A stretch of 10,849 bases of DNA, taken from contig JAQUEZ010000203.1 of assembly GCA_028684915.1 (NCBI GenBank), forward strand, positions 1 through 10,849, in the 5' to 3' direction. Shown piece by piece: positions 1 to 6,856 of the stretch. Position 1 is the first letter of the stretch. Every line of letters starts with the position of its first letter. A program made the position numbers and the translations under genes. The stretch comes from Desulfobulbus sp. (GTDB taxonomy: Bacteria; Desulfobacterota; Desulfobulbia; Desulfobulbales; Desulfobulbaceae). The notes below the pieces were generated by a model, which worked only from the letters and a program-made list of their open reading frames with translations, had not been told where the DNA came from and did not search any database.

Positions 1-348
1 ATCGAAAGGGGTACTAAAGCAGATCAACCCCTTTTCCTTACACCGGTCGAAGATCGGTTTGTGCCACTCCCATGGGGTGTGTGCCTCTTCGTATAATTGG
101 TACAAAGATTTGCCGAACCACAAGCTGTTGGGATCTGAAATTAAGAATTCCCCTTCACTGATGTCGAGGGTCATGGTATCGGCTGTATACGTCTGTATCT
201 TCAGTGCATGCGCTCCAGCCTCTGCCGCTGCATCGACAATTGCCAGCGCCCTTTCAAGCGATTGATTATGATTTCCCGACATCTCGGCAATGATAAATGG
301 CGGAGAGTTCTTACCGATTATCTTGTCTGCGATATTAATTTCACTCAT
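1..348 (-). CDS. pseI: Pseudaminic acid synthase PseI, N-terminal part (cut by window edge)
   Basis: The first 116 codons are visible and the frame stays open to base 1, so the C-terminal part, including any antifreeze-like domain, lies outside. PseI, a member of the NeuB sialic acid synthase family, condenses 6-deoxy-2,4-diacetamido-altrose with phosphoenolpyruvate to give Pse5Ac7Ac in the cytoplasm. Visible family marks are FIIAEMSGNHNQS (residues 18-30), the characteristic N-terminal segment with E22, N26 and H27, then AHALKIQTY (46-54) and, at the edge, GLICFSTPFD (107-116). The ATG at 348-346 overlaps the PseH stop as ATGA (348-345). No good ribosome binding site precedes it, so translation probably depends on coupling to pseH. 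A NeuB or LegI (legionaminic) synthase is the alternative. The surrounding PseB/C/F/G/H genes and the EMSGNHNQS form of the motif favour PseI. Confidence 0.93.
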   Translation of the reverse strand, partial: MSEINIADKIIGKNSPPFIIAEMSGNHNQSLERALAIVDAAAEAGAHALKIQTYTADTMTLDISEGEFLISDPNSLWFGKSLYQLYEEAHTPWEWHKPIFDRCKEKGLICFSTPFD

Positions 349-908
349 AATAATTTTTCATGTCCAAAACATGTTGTCTTTAGTGAGTCTTTAGAGGTTA
401 GCCAATCATCTCGAAAAAGCGCAAAAAGAACGATATCTTCGTAAACCCCATTTTTCAGGAAATGCCTCGACAAATAACCTTCCTTGGAGAAACCAAATTT
501 TTGATGAAAGGCAATACTGCTCTGGTTGAAGGCGAAAGTTTCACCGATCAGTTTACGGATTTGTAAGTTATCAAAAATATATTCAAGTCCTAGAAAACCT
601 AATGCAAGACCGCAACCCTTTGGAGTGTCAGTTTCTCCAACATAGAAGCCCCAATGACATTTGTTATTATAACTATCAATTTTACTCAGATTTATCACGC
701 CTAATGGTTTGCCATCTAGTTCAAATATCAGGGATGTCTGGATCTCTTTGCTTGCTTGACAGATAAACCAAGCTCTATGTTCTTCCATCGTTATCAGGTG
801 GTCGTTATACATATTGGAACGAATTCGATCAGAATTACGCCATTCCAGCAGTATTTCCAGATCTTTTTCATTAATTGGCCGCAATCTGCAATCTCTATAA
901 TGCAGCAA
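345..908 (-). CDS. pseH: Pseudaminic acid pathway N-acetyltransferase PseH (GNAT family)
   Basis: PseH N-acetylates the 4-amino group of UDP-4-amino-4,6-dideoxy-N-acetyl-altrosamine using acetyl-CoA, the step after PseC and before PseG. It is a GNAT fold of the RimJ/RimL type: an N-terminal RLRPINEKDLEILLEWRN segment, a central WGFYVGETDTPKGCGLALG region where acetyl-CoA would bind, and a C-terminal NQSSIAFHQKFGF motif. The frame is open back to a GTG at 929, but a strong GGAGGG lies 5 nt before the TTG at 908-906, giving a 187-residue protein of normal family size that begins LLHYRDCRLRPI. I therefore prefer TTG. This start overlaps the end of pseG by 14 bp. The gene is AT-rich: bases 661-720 have 18 G/C out of 60, far below pseC. 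The family is clear; the PseH role comes mainly from context. Confidence 0.9.
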   Translation of the reverse strand: MLHYRDCRLRPINEKDLEILLEWRNSDRIRSNMYNDHLITMEEHRAWFICQASKEIQTSLIFELDGKPLGVINLSKIDSYNNKCHWGFYVGETDTPKGCGLALGFLGLEYIFDNLQIRKLIGETFAFNQSSIAFHQKFGFSKEGYLSRHFLKNGVYEDIVLFALFRDDWLTSKDSLKTTCFGHEKLL

Positions 909-2004
909 GTTGTCCCTCCAAGATTGCACTTACCACATAGCAGTTTGCACTTTCGAGCCTTTCACCCATGAGCTCACCGGCCCTCTTCCCCATCTCTTTA
1001 GTGAAGGGTATATTTGCAAGAAAGAGGTTTATTTCATTTGCTATGGTTTCTTCTTTCACTTCTCCACCATGCCCCAGAACTACACTTGCGCCTACAGCAG
1101 CGACTGCCCTGCTTGTTTCTTCCTGGTTTTCGGCGACAACAATGGTAATTGAAGGTAATTCAAGATAACATCTTTCCCAGGTTGTTGTTCCACCAGCTCC
1201 GATTGCCAAATCGGCAGAAGCCATAAGTTCGGCTATATTATCAACCTGGCAAAAGTAGGTTGCATTCGGTATTTTCTGGCAAAATGCCTTGATCTTATCT
1301 TTATGTGAATTTGCGCTTCCAACGACTACATCTATCTTCATGTCAGGCTTGTTGAGAGAAAGAACTGCATGTAATGCTTTTTCAGTTTCATTTGTTTTGT
1401 CTACCGCTCCAAAAAATATAAGAATCCGCTTGATAATCCCATCCCGCTCGCGAAGAGCTTTGCGAACCTCATGAAATTCTTTGCGCAGGAGAGCATATCT
1501 CGGTCCTAGTAACTTTTTACAATCCTTGGAAACAAGGTTGTCATATCTTTCTTCCATTTTGTCATACAGATTCTGGTCCAGCAGTAGATCACAATCATGG
1601 CGACGGTCCGCAAGATCATCGATCACCATGATCTTGCCAACGTGTGGCAGAATTTGGGTTTCCCAGGCACGATCAAGAGCATAATGATCCACAACGAGCC
1701 AATCCGGCTTATACTCTGATTCCAGAATTTCCAAAACTTCTCTTGCGTCAGTCTGCCAGGGAACACCCAGCCAGTTGGCATGTTTTGTTCCCTTGAGATG
1801 TTCCGCTACTTGCTTCGGCACAGGCAGTTGGTGGACCAAGAACCCTTTTTCTTCTATATAACCGAGAAGGTTACCAGGCAGTTCTCTGCAGATAAAAATA
1901 ACCGTAGCACTCTTACCACGCAATGCTTCCGCTAGGGTCAAGCAGCGCATGACATGGCCGCTACCAATCTGGATAGAGGCGTCAACGCGAAAAACGACTT
2001 TCAC
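895..2004 (-). CDS. pseG: UDP-2,4-diacetamido-2,4,6-trideoxy-beta-L-altropyranose hydrolase PseG
   Basis: PseG removes UDP from the diacetamido-altrose nucleotide sugar, freeing the hexose that PseI condenses with phosphoenolpyruvate. The protein has 369 residues and a GT-B-like two-domain layout. The N-terminal FRVDASIQIGSGHVMRCLTL (5-24) is the family signature, and H17 falls at the position of the catalytic histidine known from Campylobacter PseG. Further marks are VVDHYALD, MVIDDLADRRHDCDLLLDQN and, in the C-terminal nucleotide-binding half, GAGGTTTWERCYLELPSI. It is longer than the roughly 270-residue Campylobacter enzyme. The GTG start (2004-2002) overlaps the methylase stop as GTGA, with AAGGG a short way upstream. 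The stop is TAG at 897-895, inside pseH. No missing key residue was seen. Confidence 0.95.
   Translation of the reverse strand: MKVVFRVDASIQIGSGHVMRCLTLAEALRGKSATVIFICRELPGNLLGYIEEKGFLVHQLPVPKQVAEHLKGTKHANWLGVPWQTDAREVLEILESEYKPDWLVVDHYALDRAWETQILPHVGKIMVIDDLADRRHDCDLLLDQNLYDKMEERYDNLVSKDCKKLLGPRYALLRKEFHEVRKALRERDGIIKRILIFFGAVDKTNETEKALHAVLSLNKPDMKIDVVVGSANSHKDKIKAFCQKIPNATYFCQVDNIAELMASADLAIGAGGTTTWERCYLELPSITIVVAENQEETSRAVAAVGASVVLGHGGEVKEETIANEINLFLANIPFTKEMGKRAGELMGERLESANCYVVSAILEGQLAAL
914..919 (-). promoter_or_regulatory. Ribosome binding site that decides the pseH start
   Basis: The minus strand reads GGAGGG here, 5 nt upstream of the TTG at 908-906. The only other upstream candidate start, GTG at 929-927, lies before this site and has no comparable purine run ahead of it. 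The site lies inside the last codons of pseG, so ribosomes finishing pseG could reinitiate on pseH. Confidence 0.6.
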
Positions 2005-2627
2005 CGCAAACCCTTTTCAAGAAGAAACCAAGTAATATCATCCTGGGGAAATTGGGGATCACGACGATAGACAAAACCATAATCAATCAGCCTCAGGTCG
2101 GTAAATCTTTCCAGCATCTCTCCAGCAAAATCTCGTTTGAAGAGTTTGTCATTATGTCCGCGATAAGAAACTTCAACTGGAGAAGGATTATAATATTCAG
2201 CTAAACAGATATATCTCTTGGTAGATTTATAAAGCAGGTTATAAACATTCGGCAAAAAATCTGGATTAATGTGGATCAAAACTCCTTTGATCAAAACAAA
2301 GTCATATTCATGCTCTGGCACAAAATCAAGGATAGATTTGTGAAAGACCTTCACATTGACAAGTTTATTAAGTTCAGAGACTGCAATTTCATTAATCTCA
2401 ACAGCCGAGAGTTTTGCTGAGGGAAGGAGCTGGCGAATGGCCCTTAGATTTTGCCCAAGGTTTGCTCCATATTCTATTAACGATTCAAAATGTTCAACAT
2501 GTGCGAATATTTTTGAGAACAAGGCCACATTGCTGGCCACCCAAATATCGTCTTGATTTCTTGCTGTATATTCATCACCAAAGCTCCCAGCCCAAAACAT
2601 CTCTTGATCCGTTTTATAGTTTTTCAT
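2001..2627 (-). CDS. Pseudaminic acid biosynthesis-associated methylase (SAM-dependent)
   Basis: A class I S-adenosylmethionine methyltransferase of about 208 residues. The N-terminal TDQEMFWAGSFGDEYTARNQ is the hallmark of the family that TIGRFAM named pseudaminic acid biosynthesis-associated methylase (TIGR03587, recalled from memory). The SAM-binding loop is LIEYGANLGQNL, followed by an acidic residue in LSAVEIN that would hold the ribose, and DFVLIKGVLIHINPD as the motif IV/post-motif region. The family lies inside Pse clusters but its substrate is not established to my knowledge: Pse itself, a precursor, or the finished glycan are all possible. An ATG at 2633 is in frame, but GGAG at 2638-2635 is only 1 nt from it and 7 nt from the ATG at 2627, so the latter is preferred. 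It lies 13 bp after pseF and overlaps pseG by 4 bp. Bases 2161-2220 are 19/60 G/C, much lower than pseC. Confidence 0.88.
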   Translation of the reverse strand: MKNYKTDQEMFWAGSFGDEYTARNQDDIWVASNVALFSKIFAHVEHFESLIEYGANLGQNLRAIRQLLPSAKLSAVEINEIAVSELNKLVNVKVFHKSILDFVPEHEYDFVLIKGVLIHINPDFLPNVYNLLYKSTKRYICLAEYYNPSPVEVSYRGHNDKLFKRDFAGEMLERFTDLRLIDYGFVYRRDPQFPQDDITWFLLEKGLR

Positions 2628-2634
2628 CCTCATT

Positions 2635-2638
2635 CTCC
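2635..2638 (-). promoter_or_regulatory. Ribosome binding site that decides the methylase start
   Basis: The minus strand reads GGAG 7 nt before the ATG at 2627-2625 and only 1 nt before the in-frame ATG at 2633-2631. Spacing favours the inner ATG, which removes two residues from the longest reading frame. The site sits just after the pseF TAA (2643-2641). Confidence 0.55.
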
Positions 2639-2640
2639 GT

Positions 2641-3339
2641 TTATGTCTCGTCTAATGAAGAAAGGACTGTATACATCAACTCAGCCTGTTGCCAGTCTTC
2701 TAGAGTATCGATATCCTGCACCCGATAACGTGGCAACACTACAGGCATAGCAGCGGGTGAGTACAGTGTGACATCATTTAGAAAAGCTTCTGCACATCCC
2801 CAGTAGAATTGCCCCGCATCATGATAGGCCACCTCCAGGTCTTGGGAGCGACTGAAGATATGTTCAGGATAAAGCGGTTCTATACTCCCTTCCTGCGTTA
2901 TGCGCAGGGCTCTTTGCACAGGAAAGGGAAAAGAGGTGACCGAAAAAGCAAATGCCTTGTCAGATGTAAAAAGCTTCTCGTAGCCTTCTTGTAGATACCG
3001 GGCTTCGACAAAAGGGGCCGTAGCATAGATACAGCAGGCGTACTCCACCGGCTCACCCTGTTCCATGAACCATTGAATCGCATGCTTGACCACGGCATTG
3101 GTGCCGGTGAAATCATCGGCAAGGCTTTTTGGCCGCAGAAATGGGATCTCTGCGCCGAAAGATTTGGCTACCTCAGCTATCTCCTCGTCGTCCGTGGAGA
3201 CGATGATCCGATCAAAGAGCCCAGTCTTTGCAGCTGCCAGAATTGAATAGGCGATAATCGGTTTCCCGGCAAACTGGCGGATGTTTTTCCGCGGGATGCG
3301 CTTGCTTCCTCCCCGGGCCGGGATGATTGCGACATTCAT
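2641..3339 (-). CDS. pseF: CMP-pseudaminic acid synthetase PseF (CTP:Pse cytidylyltransferase)
   Basis: PseF activates Pse5Ac7Ac with CTP to give CMP-Pse, the donor for glycosyltransferases, and releases pyrophosphate. The 232-residue protein begins VAIIPARGGSKRIPRKNI (3-20), the P-loop-like nucleotide-binding signature of CMP-sialic acid synthetases (NeuA family). It continues with GKPIIAYSI, a DRIIVSTDDEEIAEVA stretch, and PFLRPKSLADD, which is typical of the PseF branch. The ATG at 3339-3337 overlaps the pseC stop as ATGA and has a strong GGGAGG (3352-3347) spaced 7 nt. The TAA stop is at 2643-2641. A CMP-legionaminate or CMP-Neu5Ac synthetase is the alternative; the other pse genes decide the assignment. 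Confidence 0.93.
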   Translation of the reverse strand: MNVAIIPARGGSKRIPRKNIRQFAGKPIIAYSILAAAKTGLFDRIIVSTDDEEIAEVAKSFGAEIPFLRPKSLADDFTGTNAVVKHAIQWFMEQGEPVEYACCIYATAPFVEARYLQEGYEKLFTSDKAFAFSVTSFPFPVQRALRITQEGSIEPLYPEHIFSRSQDLEVAYHDAGQFYWGCAEAFLNDVTLYSPAAMPVVLPRYRVQDIDTLEDWQQAELMYTVLSSLDET

Positions 3340-4517
3340 GCGAGCGCCTCCCGCAGGGCTTTTATGACGCGATCCTGATTGCTGTCACTCAGGCCGTAAA
3401 AAAGTGGCAAACTAATGGCTTCCTTATAGTATTGTTCCGCTTCCGGAAAGTCGCCGATTTTGAAGCCACGTTGCGTATAGTATGGTTGCGTATGCACTGG
3501 GATGTAGTGGAGGTTGACGAGAATACTCGCAGAGCGGAGTTCCTCAAAAACCTGACGGTGACTTTTGGTTATTTGCTCAAGCTGCAGCCTGATGACGTAC
3601 AGATGAAAGGCGGAACAGGTGTCCGGGTGCTGCCACGGAATGGTTACGGGCAACGCCGACAAGACAGCATTGTAGCGAGCAACGAGTTCGTATCTTTGTG
3701 CGACGAATTCATCAAGCCGTTTCATCTGGCTAAGGCCGAGTGCGGCTTGGATGTCGGTCATCCGGTAGTTGAACCCGAGTTCAATCTGTTGGTAGTACCA
3801 TGGGCCATGCGACTCGCCCTGCATAAGAGCCCGATCCCGGGTAATGCCGTGACTTCTCAGCCGAATCAGCTTTTCGTAAAGGTCACGGCGGTTGGTCAGG
3901 ATCATACCCCCCTCACCAGTCGTGACAATCTTTACTGGGTGAAAACTGAATACAGTCATATCGGAGAAAGTGCATGCCCCGACTTTCTTGTCTAGATATC
4001 GGCCACCAATGGCATGGGAGGCATCCTCGATGACGGAAAAACCGTATTCGCCGGCAAGGTCGGCGATTTCTTTCATCTCGCACGACTGCCCGGCAAAATG
4101 GACCGGGATGACAACCTTCGGCAACTTCCCGATTTTTTTCGCCTGTTCGAGCTTTTCCTGTAAACGTGCAACACTCAGGTTGTAGGTTTTTGGGTCGATA
4201 TCGACAAAGTCGACGTTCGATCCGCAGTAGATTCCGCAGCTTGCCGAAGCCACAAAGGTGTTCGGTGAGGTCCAGAGAACATCACCTGGTCCCATGCGGG
4301 CCGCTAAACAAGCTATGTGTAAAGCGGAGGTGGCACTGTTGACGGCAACGGCATACTGGGCGCCGCAATAGGCAGCAACGGCTTTTTCGAATTGTTCTAA
4401 GGTCGGCCCCTGGGTGAGCCAGTCAGATTCGAGTACCGAGGTTACTGCCTCGATATCGGCTTCGGAGATCGATTGTCTGCCGTAGGGAATGAAAGTCTTT
4501 TCGGACATGATAGACAC
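3336..4517 (-). CDS. pseC: UDP-4-amino-4,6-dideoxy-N-acetyl-beta-L-altrosamine transaminase PseC
   Basis: PseC is a PLP-dependent sugar aminotransferase of the DegT/DnrJ/EryC1/StrS family. It transfers an amino group, usually from glutamate, to the 4-keto sugar made by PseB. The 393-residue protein shows the N-terminal FIPYGRQSISEADIEAVTSV segment, VNSATSALHIA (59-69) for PLP phosphate binding, VIEDASHAIGG (162-172), and the Schiff-base lysine K196 in FSFHPVKIVTTGEGG. It ends normally. The GTG at 4517-4515 shares one base with the pseB TAG (ATAGTG) and has GAGG 4 nt upstream. An ATG three codons in (4508) lacks a well-spaced ribosome binding site but cannot be excluded. Stretches are GC-rich compared with pseH and the methylase (bases 3601-3660: 37/60 G/C). 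No key residue is missing. Confidence 0.95.
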   Translation of the reverse strand: MSIMSEKTFIPYGRQSISEADIEAVTSVLESDWLTQGPTLEQFEKAVAAYCGAQYAVAVNSATSALHIACLAARMGPGDVLWTSPNTFVASASCGIYCGSNVDFVDIDPKTYNLSVARLQEKLEQAKKIGKLPKVVIPVHFAGQSCEMKEIADLAGEYGFSVIEDASHAIGGRYLDKKVGACTFSDMTVFSFHPVKIVTTGEGGMILTNRRDLYEKLIRLRSHGITRDRALMQGESHGPWYYQQIELGFNYRMTDIQAALGLSQMKRLDEFVAQRYELVARYNAVLSALPVTIPWQHPDTCSAFHLYVIRLQLEQITKSHRQVFEELRSASILVNLHYIPVHTQPYYTQRGFKIGDFPEAEQYYKEAISLPLFYGLSDSNQDRVIKALREALA

Positions 4518-5527
4518 TATGCCTCGAACGTGGGATCAACGTGGGCCTTGATGAGGGTTCTTATCTCCTCTACGGACAACCATTCGGTATTTTCACCGCT
4601 GTTGTAGGAGAAACCAGGCTTGCAGAAACTTCCGTTAAATGCCTGGGCAAATTCATTCACGTCCCAGAGTTTGATAGAGGGTAGAATAACGAAGTACTTT
4701 TCAAACTCGAGGGAACTCAAGGCGTCGGTTTCCGTGATCATCTCTTCGTGCAGTTTTTCCCCAGGGCGAATACCGATGACATCTTTCCGGCATTCCGGAC
4801 CGATTGCTTCCGCCACATCGAGGATTCGGTAACTGGGGATCTTGGGAATGAATATTTCCCCGCCCCACATGTTTTCCAGGGCATAGAGAACCAAGCTTAC
4901 TCCGTCCTCGAGGGTGATATTAAAGCGGGTCATCTGTACGTCGGTAATTGGAAGGGTGCCTCCTGCCCTTTTCTGCACAAAGAAGGGAATTACGCTGCCG
5001 CGGCTACCCATGACGTTTCCATAGCGGACCACAGAGAACTTGATGTCGTGCTTTCCCTTGAAGTTGTTGGCGGCAACAAAGAGCTTGTCGGAGCAGAGCT
5101 TAGTGGCACCATAGAGGTTGATGGGAGCACACGCTTTATCGGTACTGAGGGCCACCACCTGCTTCACACCACGATCAATGGCAGACTCAATGACATTCTG
5201 GGCGCCGATGACATTGGTCTTTATGGCCTCGAATGGATTGTATTCGCAGGCCGGGACCTGTTTCAACGCTGCGGCGTGAACAACGATATCGATCCCTTCC
5301 ATGGCGCGGGCGAGACGCTCCTTGTCGCGCACATCACCGACAAAGTAGCGGATCTGTTTAAACTCAGCCGTCGAAAACTGCTGCCCCATTTCAAACTGTT
5401 TGAGTTCGTCACGGGAATAGACAACTAGCCGTCTGATTTTAGGAAATTTTAGAAGGATGATTTCGACAAATTTCTTACCGAAAGAACCAGTCCCCCCTGT
5501 AATGAGGATTGATTTATCATTTAACAT
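4517..5527 (-). CDS. pseB: UDP-N-acetylglucosamine 4,6-dehydratase (inverting) PseB
   Basis: PseB starts the Pse pathway: it dehydrates UDP-GlcNAc at C4-C6 and inverts C5, giving the 4-keto-L-altrose derivative used by PseC. The 336-residue extended short-chain dehydrogenase opens with ILITGGTGSFGKKF (7-20), the NADP-binding glycine motif. The family's altered catalytic set is present: D130 and K131 in LSTDKACAP, then Y139 and K143 in NLYGATK. The D-K to Y spacing is the same as I recall for Helicobacter FlaA1. Further marks are HAAALKQVPACEYNPFEA (84-101) and RYGNVMGSRGSVIPFF. GAGG (5538-5535) lies 7 nt before the ATG and overlaps the wzt stop, which fits coupling. Other UDP-GlcNAc dehydratases such as CapE/FnlA resemble it; adjacency to pseC supports PseB. 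Confidence 0.95.
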   Translation of the reverse strand: MLNDKSILITGGTGSFGKKFVEIILLKFPKIRRLVVYSRDELKQFEMGQQFSTAEFKQIRYFVGDVRDKERLARAMEGIDIVVHAAALKQVPACEYNPFEAIKTNVIGAQNVIESAIDRGVKQVVALSTDKACAPINLYGATKLCSDKLFVAANNFKGKHDIKFSVVRYGNVMGSRGSVIPFFVQKRAGGTLPITDVQMTRFNITLEDGVSLVLYALENMWGGEIFIPKIPSYRILDVAEAIGPECRKDVIGIRPGEKLHEEMITETDALSSLEFEKYFVILPSIKLWDVNEFAQAFNGSFCKPGFSYNSGENTEWLSVEEIRTLIKAHVDPTFEA

Positions 5528-5536
5528 ATGAATGCC

Positions 5537-6820
5537 TCAAGATTGCTGAACCCGCCACTCAAGAGACGTACTGAAATACCCGCCCCTGGTGTTTCCACGC
5601 CTCGTTGAATGATCCGCGAGATTGAAGGTAAAAAGCCGCCCTGGAGAATCAATTTGAAAGCCCTTTAATCCTGCTCTGCTAGTAAAATTTAAGTATACTG
5701 AATATTCACCAGGAGCCAGTGTTCTAGGAGGGATTATAATTTCAATTAAATGACGCCCGAGCTGAAGATCACCAAGAGCTTCCAGAATATGGTCATTACT
5801 GTCGGAAACCATAACCACTTCACCATCTAACTTATCGATGGACAAATAACCATATAACCCGGGAATCTTTCTGTTCAGGACACATTCCAGTTCTATAATC
5901 ACTGGGTGGTCACAGTCAAAATCTCTACATAACTCGTTGTTTAGATTTTTCAGTTTTGCCTGTAACACCTGAAATTCTTTTGTAAAATCCTCTTCAAAAC
6001 GACACTTAACAGAAACCAATGAACTAATTTGACCTCGCAAGTATTGTTCAACAATACTGTTTGAATCAGCGATTTTTACGATATTACCCTGATTCAACCA
6101 GACACAGTGAGGACATAAACTTCTTATGACCCCCATATTATGACTGACAAAAAGAACCGTCCGCCCTTCTTTAGCAGACACATCCTCCATTTTACCTAAA
6201 CACTTCTTCTGAAATTGCGCATCCCCCACCGCCAACACCTCATCCACCAAGAGAATCTCTGGCTCCATGTGTGCAGCCACGGCAAAAGCAAGACGTACAT
6301 ACATCCCTGAAGAATATCTTTTTACGGGTGTATCAAGGAACTTCTCTATTTCCGCGAAATCGACAATTTCATCAAACTTTTTTCTAATCTCTGCCCTAGT
6401 CATCCCAAGAATTGCACCATTTAGAAAGATGTTCTCCCTACCAGTCAATTCCGGGTGGAAACCAGTTCCTACCTCCAGCAGGCTTGCAATCCGCCCTTTA
6501 ATTCGCACCCGACCAGAAGTCGGTTCGACAATCCGGCTAAGTATCTTGAGAAGTGTCGATTTTCCCGCCCCGTTTCGACCAATGATCCCAACACGCTCGC
6601 CTTGTTTAATCTCGAAGGAGACATCTTTAAGCGCCCAAAAGTCTTCAGCAGAGAATTGAGGAGTAAGTTTCGAGGAACCAAAGGGGTGAAGCAGGCGCCG
6701 ACCGATTGCATTTGTTTTTTCGGCGAGCACGTCACGCAAGGCAACGTACGACTGCCTCTTAGCCTGATGACTCAGGAGGTATTTTTTGCTCAGGTTTTCG
6801 ACGCTAATTACTGTAGACAT
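5537..6820 (-). CDS. wzt: ABC polysaccharide exporter ATP-binding protein (Wzt-like) with C-terminal glycan-binding domain
   Basis: This is the ATPase of a Wzm/Wzt exporter that moves lipid-linked O-antigen or capsule chains across the inner membrane. Numbered from the ATG at 6820 (427 residues): Walker A GRNGAGKST (81-89), Q-loop-side GFHPELTGRENIF, signature YSSGMYVRLAF (169-179), Walker B ILLVDE (189-194) and H-loop FVSHNMG (H227). After a linker, residues from about 300 form a beta-rich Wzt_C-like domain ending FSTSLEWRV. In known Wzt proteins that domain binds the exported glycan and sets specificity. The frame extends upstream to a TTG at 6844, but the ATG has GAGA spaced 6 nt and begins MSTVISVENLSKKY, as in the family, so it is preferred. 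The ATPase part is about 53% GC where sampled (6541-6600), the C-terminal part about 30% (5941-6000). Confidence 0.92.
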   Translation of the reverse strand: MSTVISVENLSKKYLLSHQAKRQSYVALRDVLAEKTNAIGRRLLHPFGSSKLTPQFSAEDFWALKDVSFEIKQGERVGIIGRNGAGKSTLLKILSRIVEPTSGRVRIKGRIASLLEVGTGFHPELTGRENIFLNGAILGMTRAEIRKKFDEIVDFAEIEKFLDTPVKRYSSGMYVRLAFAVAAHMEPEILLVDEVLAVGDAQFQKKCLGKMEDVSAKEGRTVLFVSHNMGVIRSLCPHCVWLNQGNIVKIADSNSIVEQYLRGQISSLVSVKCRFEEDFTKEFQVLQAKLKNLNNELCRDFDCDHPVIIELECVLNRKIPGLYGYLSIDKLDGEVVMVSDSNDHILEALGDLQLGRHLIEIIIPPRTLAPGEYSVYLNFTSRAGLKGFQIDSPGRLFTFNLADHSTRRGNTRGGYFSTSLEWRVQQS

Positions 6821-6856
6821 AAATATTCTCAATTCAAAATTCAAGACTGATGCAAA

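Noticed and set aside
3327..3995. 222-codon open frame on the plus strand opposite pseC
   Set aside because: pseC on the other strand has all PLP transaminase motifs over this stretch. The plus-strand translation matches no family I recognise.
4748..5428. 226-codon open frame on the plus strand opposite pseB
   Set aside because: pseB is fully supported on the minus strand; this frame is a shadow arising from its codon bias.
1..5527. Legionaminic or sialic acid pathway instead of pseudaminic acid
   Set aside because: PseB with its D-K/YxxxK set, PseC, PseG with H17 in GSGHVMRC and the Pse-associated methylase fit the Pse pathway. No LegB/LegC/LegG-type or NeuC-type gene is present.
6821..6844. 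Longer wzt start at TTG, adding eight residues
   Set aside because: The ATG at 6820 has a spaced GAGA and begins with the usual family N-terminus. The extension has no ribosome binding site.
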